Source: Bradyrhizobium sp. B097
GTDB taxonomy: Bacteria; Pseudomonadota; Alphaproteobacteria; Rhizobiales; Xanthobacteraceae
DNA: 64,000 bases
NCBI RefSeq assembly: GCF_038957035.1
Contig: NZ_CP152412.1
Span: 1,856,501 to 1,920,500, forward strand
Direction: 5' to 3'
Below, one piece after another: positions 23,501-31,901 of this stretch. The translations under genes and the position numbers were made by a program. Under the pieces are notes generated by a model. The model searched no databases, was not told where the DNA came from, and worked only from the letters and a program-made list of their open reading frames with translations. The stretch's first letter is position 1; each line of letters starts with the position of its first letter.

Positions 23501-24496
23501 TCACACGTTCTTCGCGACCTTGCGCGTTCGCGTCGGACCGGCGCCGGCGATCGCCGGCTTGATGTTCCACACTGCGCGCACCGCCGCGAAGGCGTGCGCG
23601 ATCACCGGCTCCTGGCGGCGGGAGGCAAGGCAGGCGAAAGAGAGATCGCAGGTGAGCTTCACCCGGTCGGAGACCACGAACTGATGCGGGCGCGCCATCC
23701 GTGGCGCCAGCACGCTGTCGCGCGCGAGGCTGAGGCAGAGCCCGGATTCGACGAAGTCGATCATCGCCTCTTCCTGATCGGTGTAGCCGACCCGCTTCGG
23801 CAAGGCGCCGAGCGGACGGAAGATGTCGTCGAGCAGCCGGCGGTGGCCGGAATGCGGCGGTGTCGCAAGCCAGGGCAGCTCGGCAAGCTCCGCCCAGTCC
23901 TTGCCGATCACCCGGTCCCGCCAGCCGATCGGCGCGATCACGCGGTAGTGGTAGCTGAGCAGCGGCGCCAGCTGGTAGCGGCCGTCGGCAATGGTCCGCT
24001 CAGTGAAGCTGTGATGAACCAGCTGCTCCGGCGGCGTGGCGTCGACATAGTAGCCGACGTCGAGCTCGCCCCGGCCGACCTGCGCCAGCATGTCGTCGCT
24101 GACGCCATGGCGCAGAAACACTTCGGTGCGCTGTGAGGACATCGCAAGGCTGCGCACGAATGGCCCGAGCCGGGTGAATTCGGGGTCGAGGATGGTGCCG
24201 ACGCGCAGCGTGCCGCGCTGCGCCTCGTTCAGCGAGTCCGCCATCGCCTTGAAGTCGGATGCCGCGGCCACCGCCCGGTGCGCCAGCGGCAGCAGCGCGG
24301 CGCCGGCCTCGGTCAGCGTGAAGCCGCTGGGTGTGCGGTTGAACAGCTGCATCCCGGTGCTTTCCTCCAGCGCCTTGAGTTGCAAGCTGACCGCCGGCTG
24401 GGTCAGTTTCAGCATCGCTGCAGCGCGCGATACAGTGCCCTCACGGGCAACCGTGATGAAGCAACGCAAGGCCTGGGTACGGGGAAGCTCGGTCAT
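23501..24496 (-). CDS. LysR-family transcriptional regulator
   Basis: 331 residues. The HTH is LRCFITVAREGTVSRAAAML followed by LTQPAVSLQLKALEESTGMQ; the effector domain starts near residue 90 (GTLRVGTILDPEFTRLGP) and a basic tail (GPTRTRKVAKNV) ends it. It is upstream of and nearly contiguous with the lspA-like gene, so they probably share a transcript. The 77-bp gap to the MerR gene is AT-rich for this region and should hold its promoter. Target genes unknown. Confidence 0.88.
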   Translation of the reverse strand: MTELPRTQALRCFITVAREGTVSRAAAMLKLTQPAVSLQLKALEESTGMQLFNRTPSGFTLTEAGAALLPLAHRAVAAASDFKAMADSLNEAQRGTLRVGTILDPEFTRLGPFVRSLAMSSQRTEVFLRHGVSDDMLAQVGRGELDVGYYVDATPPEQLVHHSFTERTIADGRYQLAPLLSYHYRVIAPIGWRDRVIGKDWAELAELPWLATPPHSGHRRLLDDIFRPLGALPKRVGYTDQEEAMIDFVESGLCLSLARDSVLAPRMARPHQFVVSDRVKLTCDLSFACLASRRQEPVIAHAFAAVRAVWNIKPAIAGAGPTRTRKVAKNV

Positions 24497-24573
24497 TGTG
24501 TGAGCTTATAGCACAGTTTTCTTGTCGTGCATCCGACCTTGTCGCGTGATTATAATACAACCAATACGAGAAA

Positions 24574-25605
24574 TCAGGATGGCCGCCACGCAACCATGCC
24601 TTCGGTCCGCGCGCGCACCTCCGGCGAGGCAAGGCAGGTCGCGACCGCTTCATAGCCCACCGCACCGGGAATGGGCGCGACGCAGATCGGCACGCTGTGA
24701 TTGGCGGGGCACAGGATGATCGCTTCATCGTCGCCGACCGCGTCGAGGTCCAGGATCGCATTGGAGCGCGTGAGGAAGAACAGCGGCCGCGCTTCGGGTC
24801 CGCGGCGGCGCAGATGCGCGATCACGGCTTCCTGGCTCGCAGCATCGAGCCCTTGCTCGAGCATGTCGATCACCAGGATGGTGTCGCTGTCGGCCTCGAG
24901 AGCGGCGAGCAGGGTGGTCAGTGCGGGCGAGTCCACCGCGCCGTCGGCGAGCAGGGCGGCAAGGCTCGCGTCGACCCTTGCCTTGTGCGCCGGATCGGCA
25001 TCGAGCAGTGCACGAACGGCCGCGCCGCCGTCGGCGGTGCGGTCCAGCCCGACGAAGCTGGCGTCGGGCAGCACGTCGGCGAGCCGCTGTGCGAGGCGCG
25101 TCTTGCCGCTGCCGAGCGGGCCGACGATGTAGTTCAGCAGCTTGATGTCGCGCAGCTCGAAGCGCTCGCCGCCCCACGGCCACGGCAGATCGAACGCGAC
25201 GCCGATCGCCGGCCGCGCCCTGACCGCGCCGATGAGATCGCACGTCGCGGGCACTTTGCCGCGGCCCAGGTCGGCGCGCAGCCGGCGCACCCTGGCGATG
25301 CTGTCGCCGGATTGGCGCATCCGTGCTTCGAGCGTGGCCTCGTGCGCGGCCAGCACGCGATCGAGGATCACGGCGTCGCCGCTCAGGATCCGCGCCACTT
25401 CATTGATGCTGAGGCCGAGCGCGCGCAGCGCGACGATCTCGGCGCCGCGCGCCATCTCGGCCGCACCATAGGCGCGCCATCCCGCCGGCGTGCGGCCGGG
25501 TGCGATCAGGCCGCGCTCCTCATAGAGGCGCAGCGCTTTCGCCGAGATCCCGAGCTGCCTTGCAGCTTCGGACGGACTGAGGAAACGGGCAGCAGGAGCA
25601 TTCAT
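24574..25605 (-). CDS. MerR-type regulator fused to a P-loop ATPase domain
   Basis: 343 residues. Residues 8-75 form a MerR-type winged HTH (SEAARQLGISAKALRLYEER and APGRTPAGWRAYGAAEMARG), followed by a helical linker. From about residue 150 a nucleotide-binding domain begins, with Walker A GPLGSGKT at 162-169 and a Walker B-like stretch DTILVIDMLEQGLD; LFFLTRSNAILDLD resembles an ABC-type H-loop region. MerR proteins normally end in a small effector domain, so a regulator carrying an ATPase is uncommon. No partner gene is close. Function unknown; ATP-dependent control or a repair-linked role are guesses. Confidence 0.8.
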   Translation of the reverse strand: MNAPAARFLSPSEAARQLGISAKALRLYEERGLIAPGRTPAGWRAYGAAEMARGAEIVALRALGLSINEVARILSGDAVILDRVLAAHEATLEARMRQSGDSIARVRRLRADLGRGKVPATCDLIGAVRARPAIGVAFDLPWPWGGERFELRDIKLLNYIVGPLGSGKTRLAQRLADVLPDASFVGLDRTADGGAAVRALLDADPAHKARVDASLAALLADGAVDSPALTTLLAALEADSDTILVIDMLEQGLDAASQEAVIAHLRRRGPEARPLFFLTRSNAILDLDAVGDDEAIILCPANHSVPICVAPIPGAVGYEAVATCLASPEVRARTEGMVAWRPS

Positions 25606-25727
25606 CGAATCACCTCGCGTCGTCTGACCGCGCTTCTATGGAGGCGGCCGCAGGGGCAAGGTCAAGCGGGGAGGGTGGTGATCCCGCATCGGGTGAGGAG
25701 ACAACGGTGAGGCGAGCACGCTGCTCA

Positions 25728-25894
25728 GGCTCCCTCCCCCCTTGCGGGGGAGGGGTGGGGAGAGGGGTGGCCCCGGGCGAGATGATTGATGAAAGCGTCG
25801 CTCTCGCAACTTGCTTGCTTGTCATGACGATACGGAGAGAGCACGTCGTGTGGCACCCCTCTCCCTAACCCTCTCCCGCAAGGGGAGAGGGAAC
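25728..25894. repeat. Dispersed palindromic repeat (CTCCCCCCTTGCGGGGGAGG family)
   Basis: The left arm GCTCCCTCCCCCCTTGCGGG is mirrored by CTCTCCCGCAAGGGGAGAGG. Between them CACCCCTCTCCCTAACCCTC is shared with the element at 16.0 kb. Upstream of the MerR gene. Confidence 0.82.
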
Positions 25895-25964
25895 CCTGCC
25901 GCCGGTGGCTGCCTCACGCGCGCGCGTCGCGCGAGAATGCGAAGCTGCGTCCTCATCCTCAATT

Positions 25965-26066
25965 GTCATCGCCCGGCCTGACCGGGCGATCCAGTACGCC
26001 GCGGCCTCTCGCTCAAGCACAGACGTCTCTGGAATACGGGATCGCCCGGTCAAGCCGGGCGATGAC
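25965..26066. repeat. Dispersed palindromic repeat (GTCATCGCCCGGC family)
   Basis: GTCATCGCCCGGCCTGACCG at the left end and GGTCAAGCCGGGCGATGAC at the right form an inverted repeat; GGGCGATCCAGTA and ATACGGGATCGCCC also pair. A different family from its neighbours. Confidence 0.85.
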
Positions 26067-26108
26067 ACCGCGTGGTGTGGCAACTTGAATAGTGACCCAT
26101 CCTCATCG

Positions 26109-26231
26109 TCGTCCCTGCGAAAGCAGGGACCCATAACCACCGATGCTGATCATCTTGCGTTGCTGGAACGACGAGTCCCGTTCACAACATCCGCTGCGGC
26201 GTATGGGTCCCTGCTTTCGCAGGGACGACAG
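26109..26231. repeat. Dispersed palindromic repeat (CGTCCCTGCGAAAGCAGGGAC family)
   Basis: GTCCCTGCGAAAGCAGGGAC and its mirror GTCCCTGCTTTCGCAGGGAC bound about 80 bp of unrelated sequence. Together with the two elements before it, nearly the whole 670-bp gap from 25606 to 26276 is made of three repeat families; no gene is seen there. Confidence 0.85.
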
Positions 26232-26276
26232 CGGTGGGTGTCGCGAGCGTCTGCGCCCATCGCGCCGCCGCTACCC

Positions 26277-27077
26277 TCACTCCAGATGGTTCACCTTCGC
26301 CACCCAGGCGCGGACGTCGGTGAGCACTTCGGGCAGCGCGGCCTTGACCTCCTGCACGGTCATCCCGGGCTTGATGCGGGGGTCGTAGAGCAGATTGAGC
26401 AGGTATTGGTCGTAGACGTCGAAAAAGCCCATCGAGACGCTGTCGTTGAACATGGTCCACGGCACGGTCGCAGTGTCGTTGATCGGGCCGAGCGACTGCA
26501 ACAGCTCCTCATAGGCGCAGTCGAGGAAGACGAAATCGCCATTGTCGACGGTGAGGATGACGTCGGAATGCTCGATCTCGTAATTCTCGTTCTTGCGGAA
26601 GCCCGACAGGCATTGCGGGTCGAGCGAGGTGCGGATCTCCTTGGCGCGCTCCTGGCCGTAGAAGGTCGCGATCGTGCGGTAGAGCTCGCGGTCGCGCACC
26701 AGCTTGACCACGACATTGGCCGCGTCGTTGTCCTCGGTCATCGCGATGTCGAGATGCTGCACCTTGGCTCGGATGTCGGCGATGACCTTGGCGAGCTGGG
26801 CCTTGCGGTCGGCGCGGTTGCCGTCGGCGAACACGCGCACCGATCTGTCGTATTTGCGGATGCGGTCGACCCGACCGGCGAGATGGTATTCCGCGCCGAA
26901 CGCGGTTTTCAGAAAGCCCTCGACGATCTCGGCGTCGGTGAAGACCTTCTTCTCGTTGCGCTGGCGCGAGGCGATGGCTGGAATCTCTGCGCCCATCGCC
27001 GGTACGATGGCGTCGGTGAGCGAAGTGGCGAGCGCCGCGGCGAGCAGCAGCAGGATCGGCGAGCAATGTTGGCGCAT
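26277..27077 (-). CDS. DUF2927 secreted protein
   Basis: 266 residues with an N-terminal hydrophobic signal (ILLLLAAALATSLTDAIVPA). The DUF2927 pattern is visible: FLKTAFGAEYHLAGRVDRIR near residue 55, YDRSVRVFADGNRADRKAQL, and near the C-terminus FFDVYDQYLLNLLYDPRIKP. The family is of unknown function and is often found with cell-wall or export genes. ATG 27077 is chosen; a longer start at 27113 is possible. The next gene upstream on the same strand is an L,D-transpeptidase, which fits an envelope role. Confidence 0.8.
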   Translation of the reverse strand: MRQHCSPILLLLAAALATSLTDAIVPAMGAEIPAIASRQRNEKKVFTDAEIVEGFLKTAFGAEYHLAGRVDRIRKYDRSVRVFADGNRADRKAQLAKVIADIRAKVQHLDIAMTEDNDAANVVVKLVRDRELYRTIATFYGQERAKEIRTSLDPQCLSGFRKNENYEIEHSDVILTVDNGDFVFLDCAYEELLQSLGPINDTATVPWTMFNDSVSMGFFDVYDQYLLNLLYDPRIKPGMTVQEVKAALPEVLTDVRAWVAKVNHLE

Positions 27078-27170
27078 TCGAACCACGCTGCCGTAATGCG
27101 CCCGGCAGCGCAAGGCAAGATCAGCGATCTCGCCGCATGGCAGCGCCTGGTTCCGTTGAAATCGACGCGA

Positions 27171-27743
27171 TCAGTTCTTCACCACCACGGTGGCGCCGAC
27201 CGAGACGCGATCATAGAGGTCCTTGACGTCCTCATTGGTCATCCGGAAACAGCCCGACGAGACCGCCTGGCCGATCGTCTCCGGCTCGTTCGAGCCGTGG
27301 ATGCGATACAGCGTCGAGCCGAGATACATCGCGCGCGCGCCGAGCGGGTTCTCGATGCCGCCGGCCATGTGGCGCGGCAGATCGGGGCGGCGGCGCAGCA
27401 TGTCCGAGGGCGGCGTCCAGGACGGCCATTCCTTCTTCGCGGAGATGCGGTGCACACCGCTCCAGCGGAAGCCGTCGCGGCCGACGCCGATGCCGTAGCG
27501 CAGCGCCTGGCCGTTCGCCATCACCAGATAGAGCCGGCGCTCGGCGGTGTTCACCACGATGGTGCCGGGAGCGTAGTTGGTCTCGTAGTTGACGGTGGTG
27601 CGCGGGATCGGGCTCGCGCCGCCGCCGCCGAAAAAGCTTGGGACCTCGGACTGGTAGCCCCGGGAGTCGAAGAACTGGGCCTGGGCCTGGCCGGCACCGG
27701 CCAGGATCGTGAGCGCGGCAAACATCAAGGCAATCTTGCGCAT
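27171..27743 (-). CDS. L,D-transpeptidase (YkuD domain)
   Basis: 190 residues with a cleavable signal (MRKIALMFAALTILAGAGQA). The YkuD catalytic motif is YRIHGSNEPETIG followed by SSGCFRMTNEDV, with the nucleophile Cys in SSGC. These periplasmic enzymes make 3-3 peptidoglycan cross-links or attach proteins to the wall. TIVVNTAERRLYLVMANGQA is the usual start of the domain. GAGG precedes ATG 27743. Same strand as the DUF2927 gene, 93 bp upstream of it. Confidence 0.9.
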   Translation of the reverse strand: MRKIALMFAALTILAGAGQAQAQFFDSRGYQSEVPSFFGGGGASPIPRTTVNYETNYAPGTIVVNTAERRLYLVMANGQALRYGIGVGRDGFRWSGVHRISAKKEWPSWTPPSDMLRRRPDLPRHMAGGIENPLGARAMYLGSTLYRIHGSNEPETIGQAVSSGCFRMTNEDVKDLYDRVSVGATVVVKN

Positions 27744-27930
27744 CGTCGTCGTCCTCGCGAACAATCAAATATGCAGCCAAAAAGGCCATAATCGCCGGCG
27801 TTTCGCAAGCGACGAAGCCGTGACATCAGCCATTTTCCGACAACACGGTTTAAAAAGGCAACAGACCGGAAGCGATACCTGCATTGTCCCGCCAAACCTT
27901 TGACGAAGCGGCTGAAGAATGGTTGATCTG

Positions 27931-28032
27931 GAGCGTTTTCAAGCGAAGTGGGGACCGGTTCGCGTCGAGAAAACGCGACCAAACAAAAGGATGAGAGCAT
28001 GATTCGATTCAATCGGATCGGATCATGCTCTC
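27931..28032. repeat. Dispersed palindromic repeat (GAGCGTTTTC / GAGAGCATGAT family)
   Basis: A first hairpin of GAGCGTTTTCAAGCGAAG and GGTTCGCGTCGAGAAAACGC is followed by a second, GAGAGCATGAT paired with ATCATGCTCTC. Related elements lie at 7.6, 29.7 and 60.1 kb. It sits just upstream of the TPP-enzyme gene. Confidence 0.82.
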
Positions 28033-28069
28033 AGCGACCTCAAGAACATCTCGAAACGGGAGCGTGAGC

Positions 28070-29614
28070 ATGAACGGTGCGGAAAGTCTGGTGCGAACAT
28101 TGGTCGCGGGCGGCGTGGACGTCTGCTTTACCAATCCCGGCACCTCGGAGATGCATTTCGTCGCGGCGCTGGACAAGGTCCCCGGCATGCGCTGCGTGCT
28201 CGGCCTGTTCGAAGGTGTGGTGACCGGTGCCGCCGACGGCTATTTCCGCATGAAGGGAACGCCGGCCTCGACGCTGCTGCATCTCGGGCCCGGTCTCGCC
28301 AATGGCCTCGCCAATCTGCACAACGCCAAGAAGGCGCATTCCGGCATCGTCAACATCGTCGGCCAGCATGCGACCTATCACATCGAATACAACGCGCCCC
28401 TGACGTCCGACATCGAAGGCCTGGCACGGCCGATGTCGGCCTGGGTGCGCACCTCGCCGGACGCCAAGTCGGTCGCCCGTGATGGCGCCGCCGCGATCGC
28501 CGCCGCCAGCGGCGCACCGCCGCAGGTTGCGACCTTGATCCTGCCTGCCGACACCGCGTGGAACGAGGCCGACGGGGTGGCCCAGGTGCCGGTGGAATCG
28601 CAGCGCCGGAACTATTCGCCACAGGCCGTCGAGAGCGCCGCCAAGGTGCTGCGCAGCGGTGAACCGACATTGCTGCTGATGACCGGCAGCGCGGTGACAG
28701 AGCCAGGGCTGGCGCTGGCGGCGCAGATCGCCGGCAAGACCGGCTGCAAGGTCATGGGTCAGCTGGCGAGCCCGCGGATGGCGCGCGGACGCGGGCGGTT
28801 TTCGATCGAGCGGGTGCCTTACGTGGTCGAGCTGGCGCTCGCGGCGCTGAAGGGCTTTCGGCACATCGTTCTCGTCGAAGCCAACGAACCTGTCGCATTC
28901 TTCGCCTATCCGAACAAACCGAGCCTGCTGAAGCCGGATGGATGCGAGGTGCATCGCATGACTTCGAGCGGGGAGAATTCGGTGGCGGCGCTGCAGGCGC
29001 TGGCCTCGGCGGTTGGCGCCAAGCCGGCCGATGTGAAGCCGCAGGCGACCGTCGAACTGGTGAAGCCGACAGGTGCCTTGAACCACGCGTCGATCGCCCA
29101 GGCGATCGCGGCTGCGGTTCCTGACAATGCCATCCTGGTCGACGAATCCATCACGACCGGGCGCGGCTTCTTTCCGCTGACGGCGAGCGCCGCTCCGCAC
29201 GACTGGATTCAGAATCTGGGCGGCTCGATCGGCTATTCGACGCCGGTCGCGACCGGCGCGGCGATCGCCTGTCCGGACCGCAAGGTGATCTGCATGGTCG
29301 GCGATGGCAGCGCGATGTACACGATCCAGTCGCTGTGGACGCAGGCGCGCGAAGGGCTCAACATTGTCACCATCGTCTTCGCCAATCGCATGTACCAGAT
29401 CCTGCGCGGGGAGTTCGATGGCGTCGGCGCCGGCGAACCGGGCAAGCGCGCGCAGGACATGCTGAGGATCGACAGCCCGACGCTGGATTTCGTCGCGCTC
29501 GCCAAGAGCATGGGCGTGCCGGGCCGGGCGGTGACCACCGCGGACGAGTTCAACAAGGCCTTGGCGGATGCCATCGCCGAGCCGGGCCCGCGGCTGATCG
29601 AAGTGCAGGTGTAG
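28070..29614 (+). CDS. TPP-dependent enzyme, acetolactate synthase / benzoylformate decarboxylase-like
   Basis: 514 residues, single-chain TPP enzyme. The activating glutamate lies in LGLFEGVVTGAADGYFRM near the N-terminus; the Mg/TPP motif starts MVGDGSAMYTIQSLW and closes with the Asn in TIVFANRMYQILRGE. The linker domain lies between. It is shorter than true IlvB and has no adjacent regulatory-subunit gene, so a benzoylformate-decarboxylase-type role on an aryl or branched 2-oxo acid is likely. GGGAG precedes ATG 28070. A single gene flanked by palindromic repeats. Confidence 0.87.
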   Translation: MNGAESLVRTLVAGGVDVCFTNPGTSEMHFVAALDKVPGMRCVLGLFEGVVTGAADGYFRMKGTPASTLLHLGPGLANGLANLHNAKKAHSGIVNIVGQHATYHIEYNAPLTSDIEGLARPMSAWVRTSPDAKSVARDGAAAIAAASGAPPQVATLILPADTAWNEADGVAQVPVESQRRNYSPQAVESAAKVLRSGEPTLLLMTGSAVTEPGLALAAQIAGKTGCKVMGQLASPRMARGRGRFSIERVPYVVELALAALKGFRHIVLVEANEPVAFFAYPNKPSLLKPDGCEVHRMTSSGENSVAALQALASAVGAKPADVKPQATVELVKPTGALNHASIAQAIAAAVPDNAILVDESITTGRGFFPLTASAAPHDWIQNLGGSIGYSTPVATGAAIACPDRKVICMVGDGSAMYTIQSLWTQAREGLNIVTIVFANRMYQILRGEFDGVGAGEPGKRAQDMLRIDSPTLDFVALAKSMGVPGRAVTTADEFNKALADAIAEPGPRLIEVQV

Positions 29615-29644
29615 CAGCGCTGTTGCAGGGCCGCGGCGGCGGCC

Positions 29645-29791
29645 GAGCATGATCCGGACCGGAACGGCCGCGTTAGCGCAAAGTGCGAAGCGGTTTTACC
29701 TGCGACAAACGCGATGCGTTTGCGCGGAGATCATGCTCAAACAAAGAGCTAAAGCGCGATGATGGATCAACCTGATCTCATCGCGCTTTAG
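29645..29791. repeat. Dispersed palindromic repeat (GAGCATGATCCGG / AAAGCGCGATGA family)
   Basis: GAGCATGATCCGG is paired with GATCATGCTC, with AAGTGCGAAGCGGTTTTACC between. Directly after it, CTAAAGCGCGATGA pairs with TCATCGCGCTTTAG. The same two-part order occurs at 60.1 kb, so the pair may move as one unit. Confidence 0.82.
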
Positions 29792-29808
29792 TCCAGTCGG
29801 AGGCGTCA

Positions 29809-30345
29809 ATGCAGACCGAGCTGAACAAGGTGATCGCCGCCGTGCGGGAGTTTTATGCGCAGGAGACCTTCCTGCTGGAGCGCGATCTCGGCGAGCGAAC
29901 GCTTACTCACCGGCTAGCGGTCTATGTCGAGCGGCAGTTTCCCGGCTGGCAGGTCGATTGCAACTATGATCGGCTCGGCGAGCGCACGCTGCGGCTGCCA
30001 CGCGGCTCGGGGAGCTCGACCGATGACCATCTCGGCAAGTCGATCTATCCCGATATCGTCGTGCATCAGCGCGACATCCCGAACAATCTGCTGGCCATCG
30101 AGCTGCGCAAGGACAGCAACCACCAGCCGCTCGAGCACGATCAGCGCAAGCTGCAGGCGCTGACCGATCCGAATGTCTGGTTTGCTTATGCAACGGGCGT
30201 TCTGGTGATCGTCGGACAGGGTGGCGTGAGCCTTTCCGAAATCTATGCCGGCGGCGCCATCGACAGCGCCACGTCGCGCTGGTTTGCGGCGCGCCTACGC
30301 GAGAGCGGGCTCGCGGGTAGCCGCGACGACGGTGCTCAGCATTAA
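29809..30345 (+). CDS. Hypothetical protein with PD-(D/E)XK nuclease-like motif
   Basis: 178 residues, no signal or membrane segment. The core YPDIVVHQRDIPNNLLAIEL followed by RKDSN resembles a PD-(D/E)XK nuclease fold: PD then a hydrophobic strand with an acidic residue and a basic residue, although the lysine is shifted or replaced by Arg (ELRK). Upstream, LTHRLAVYVERQFPGWQVDC looks like the usual first helix. CGGAGG lies five bases before the ATG. No methylase or toxin partner is near. A DNA-end-processing or defence role is only a possibility. Confidence 0.6.
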   Translation: MQTELNKVIAAVREFYAQETFLLERDLGERTLTHRLAVYVERQFPGWQVDCNYDRLGERTLRLPRGSGSSTDDHLGKSIYPDIVVHQRDIPNNLLAIELRKDSNHQPLEHDQRKLQALTDPNVWFAYATGVLVIVGQGGVSLSEIYAGGAIDSATSRWFAARLRESGLAGSRDDGAQH

Positions 30346-30658
30346 GTCTATCGCGATGAATCTTGCCCTGCATCGCAGTGATAGCCCGTTTGGATCATGC
30401 GTTGCCGCTGCACGCGCGTCAGAACAGAAGGTGCGGGAGGTGGAGCAATTCCTGGAGCTGGTGGTCAATTTTCAGTACGATCCGATGGCGGTGCGGATTA
30501 TCGGCTCTGCGCCTCTTTCGCTCCCTCTCCCGCACCTCAATTTGCTGGTCAACTCTCACCGGTCCAGCGCTCACGTCCACAAGCCTCGCGATCGCAAGCG
30601 ATCTGCGCATATGACTTGCGACGTACCAGGCGGAGGCAACATCCGCACCCGAGACAGC

Positions 30659-30685
30659 AAAAAGGCCGCCTGCGGGCGGCCTTTT
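30659..30685. terminator. Bidirectional rho-independent terminator
   Basis: GGCCGCC-TGCG-GGCGGCC flanked by AAAAA on the left and TTTT on the right, so it can stop transcription from both strands. On the minus strand it follows the Lys/Ala-rich secreted protein. The rest of 30346-30729 holds no gene I can support. Confidence 0.85.
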
Positions 30686-30729
30686 CCGTGATGGCCAGGT
30701 TCGCGATCGGCTACCGCGATTGTTTCTGT

Positions 30730-30963
30730 TTATTGCTTGGCCGCATCATCGCCGGTCGCGGCTGCGCCGGCCTTGGCGCCCCCCTTGGCGCTCGATTTCT
30801 TGGCGGTCTTCGCTTTCTTCTTCGGCGCCATTTTGGTCGCCTCGCCCTTGGTCGCCGTGTCGCCGCTTTGCGCTGCGGGGGCCGGGCTGGCGGCCTTGTC
30901 CTGCGCGAGCGCGGTGGACGAGACGAAGGCAAGCGCCGTGGCGGCGAGGATCAGTGTTCGCAT
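30730..30963 (-). CDS. Small secreted Lys/Ala-rich protein
   Basis: 77 residues: signal peptide MRTLILAATALAFVSSTALA, then a low-complexity mature part dominated by Ala, Lys, Gly and Ser (KKKAKTAKKSSAKGG). Strongly basic, probably unfolded and periplasmic. GGGAG precedes the ATG. A clear terminator lies 45 bp after the stop. Function unknown; polyanion or cell-wall binding would suit the composition. Confidence 0.75.
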   Translation of the reverse strand: MRTLILAATALAFVSSTALAQDKAASPAPAAQSGDTATKGEATKMAPKKKAKTAKKSSAKGGAKAGAAATGDDAAKQ

Positions 30964-31142
30964 CGGATGGTTCTCCCAAGTTGGTTTCCGGCGCCCCTCA
31001 ACGGGACAGAATGTCGCAGGTTCCGCGACGCCGATCAGCAGTCCGTGAGCTGTGCGTGAACGGCGCAGTCGCCCCGAAAGGGCCGGAACCGGGAACCGCG
31101 AGCCGCGTTATGTCGCTGGGCAGAGTTCCGAGGAGAGACGCC

Positions 31143-31283
31143 ATGCGCTGGCGGTCAATGACGGAAACCACCAATACGGTGCTCGACACCGCCCCCGAGG
31201 ACACCTTCTACACGGTGGGCTGGACCATCAGCGGGCTGGCGACACTGGCCACCATCGTCGCGGTCTGGATGTTCGGGATCTGA
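31143..31283 (+). CDS. Single-helix small membrane protein
   Basis: 46 residues: MRWRSMTETTNTVLDTAPED, then a hydrophobic helix (VGWTISGLATLATIVAVWMF) at the C-terminus. GAGGAG lies seven bases upstream of ATG 31143; ATG 31158 is a weaker alternative. The frame is open far upstream, but that part is not convincing coding sequence. No family recognised. Confidence 0.5.
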   Translation: MRWRSMTETTNTVLDTAPEDTFYTVGWTISGLATLATIVAVWMFGI

Positions 31284-31349
31284 GCGGGCGATCCATGCAG
31301 GCAACCGGCTTGCTGGCGCCGGCGGGCGGTCGCGGCCTGCGCCGGCCGG

Positions 31350-31721
31350 CTATTTCCGCAAAATGGCCAGCGCTTCCCGGTAGAGCTGCGAGAAACCGAG
31401 CAAGAGCGCGCTCGACAGCAGGAACGTCGCGATGCTGTCACAGTCGTCGGCCGTCGGCCAGGCGAACTCGAAATAGGGGGGCATGAATACCCACCACACG
31501 ATCGGTACCGTGATGATGGTGGCGAAGGCGCCGGCCGGCGCGCCGCCCATCAGGCCTACGATCAGGATCGCCGGCACGAAGGCCGCGAAATAGAACTGCA
31601 TGCCGAAGCTTGCGAACATCTCCTGGGTCGCGGTGGCGAGCACCACGGCCAGCAGGGCGACGACGAACGTCGACAATGACCAAGGCCGCAGCTTCAGAAT
31701 GTAGTCGTTGCCCTTGCGCAT
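31350..31721 (-). CDS. Stand-alone DUF4118 membrane protein
   Basis: 123 residues, almost entirely four hydrophobic helices. The pattern (FYFAAFVPAILIVGLMGGAP, then AGAFATIITVPIVWWVFMPP) is the DUF4118 domain seen in KdpD and other sensor kinases, but no kinase domain follows. It may be a detached sensing module. The start at 31721 (MRKGNDYILKLRPWSL) is preferred over a longer in-frame start near 31778. Confidence 0.7.
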   Translation of the reverse strand: MRKGNDYILKLRPWSLSTFVVALLAVVLATATQEMFASFGMQFYFAAFVPAILIVGLMGGAPAGAFATIITVPIVWWVFMPPYFEFAWPTADDCDSIATFLLSSALLLGFSQLYREALAILRK

Positions 31722-31901
31722 CGAGACGTCCCGGCCTCCGCGAGTTGCGGGAAGGTAGCCGAGGAGGCCTGCAAACAAAACCCCGTAGGACTCCGAGGGT
31801 CAGCGTTGTGCTCGGCGCAGTGACAAGGAACCGGCCCGGTCAAGCCGCTGCCGCATTGTCGCGCTTATTGCATTGCGACAGGGTGATGGTGGGACGACAC
31901 A

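Noticed and set aside
24540..24560. A TATAAT-like box in the LysR-MerR gap
   Set aside because: The sequence is nearly symmetric and no convincing -35 element stands at the right distance on either strand, so a promoter call would be a guess.
25905..27791. A 628-codon rightward frame through the repeats, DUF2927 and L,D-transpeptidase genes
   Set aside because: Antisense to two recognisable secreted proteins; includes repeat DNA and has no family resemblance.
30354..30691. A rightward frame of about 112 codons after the nuclease-like gene
   Set aside because: No start signal or domain, and it runs into the terminator hairpin.
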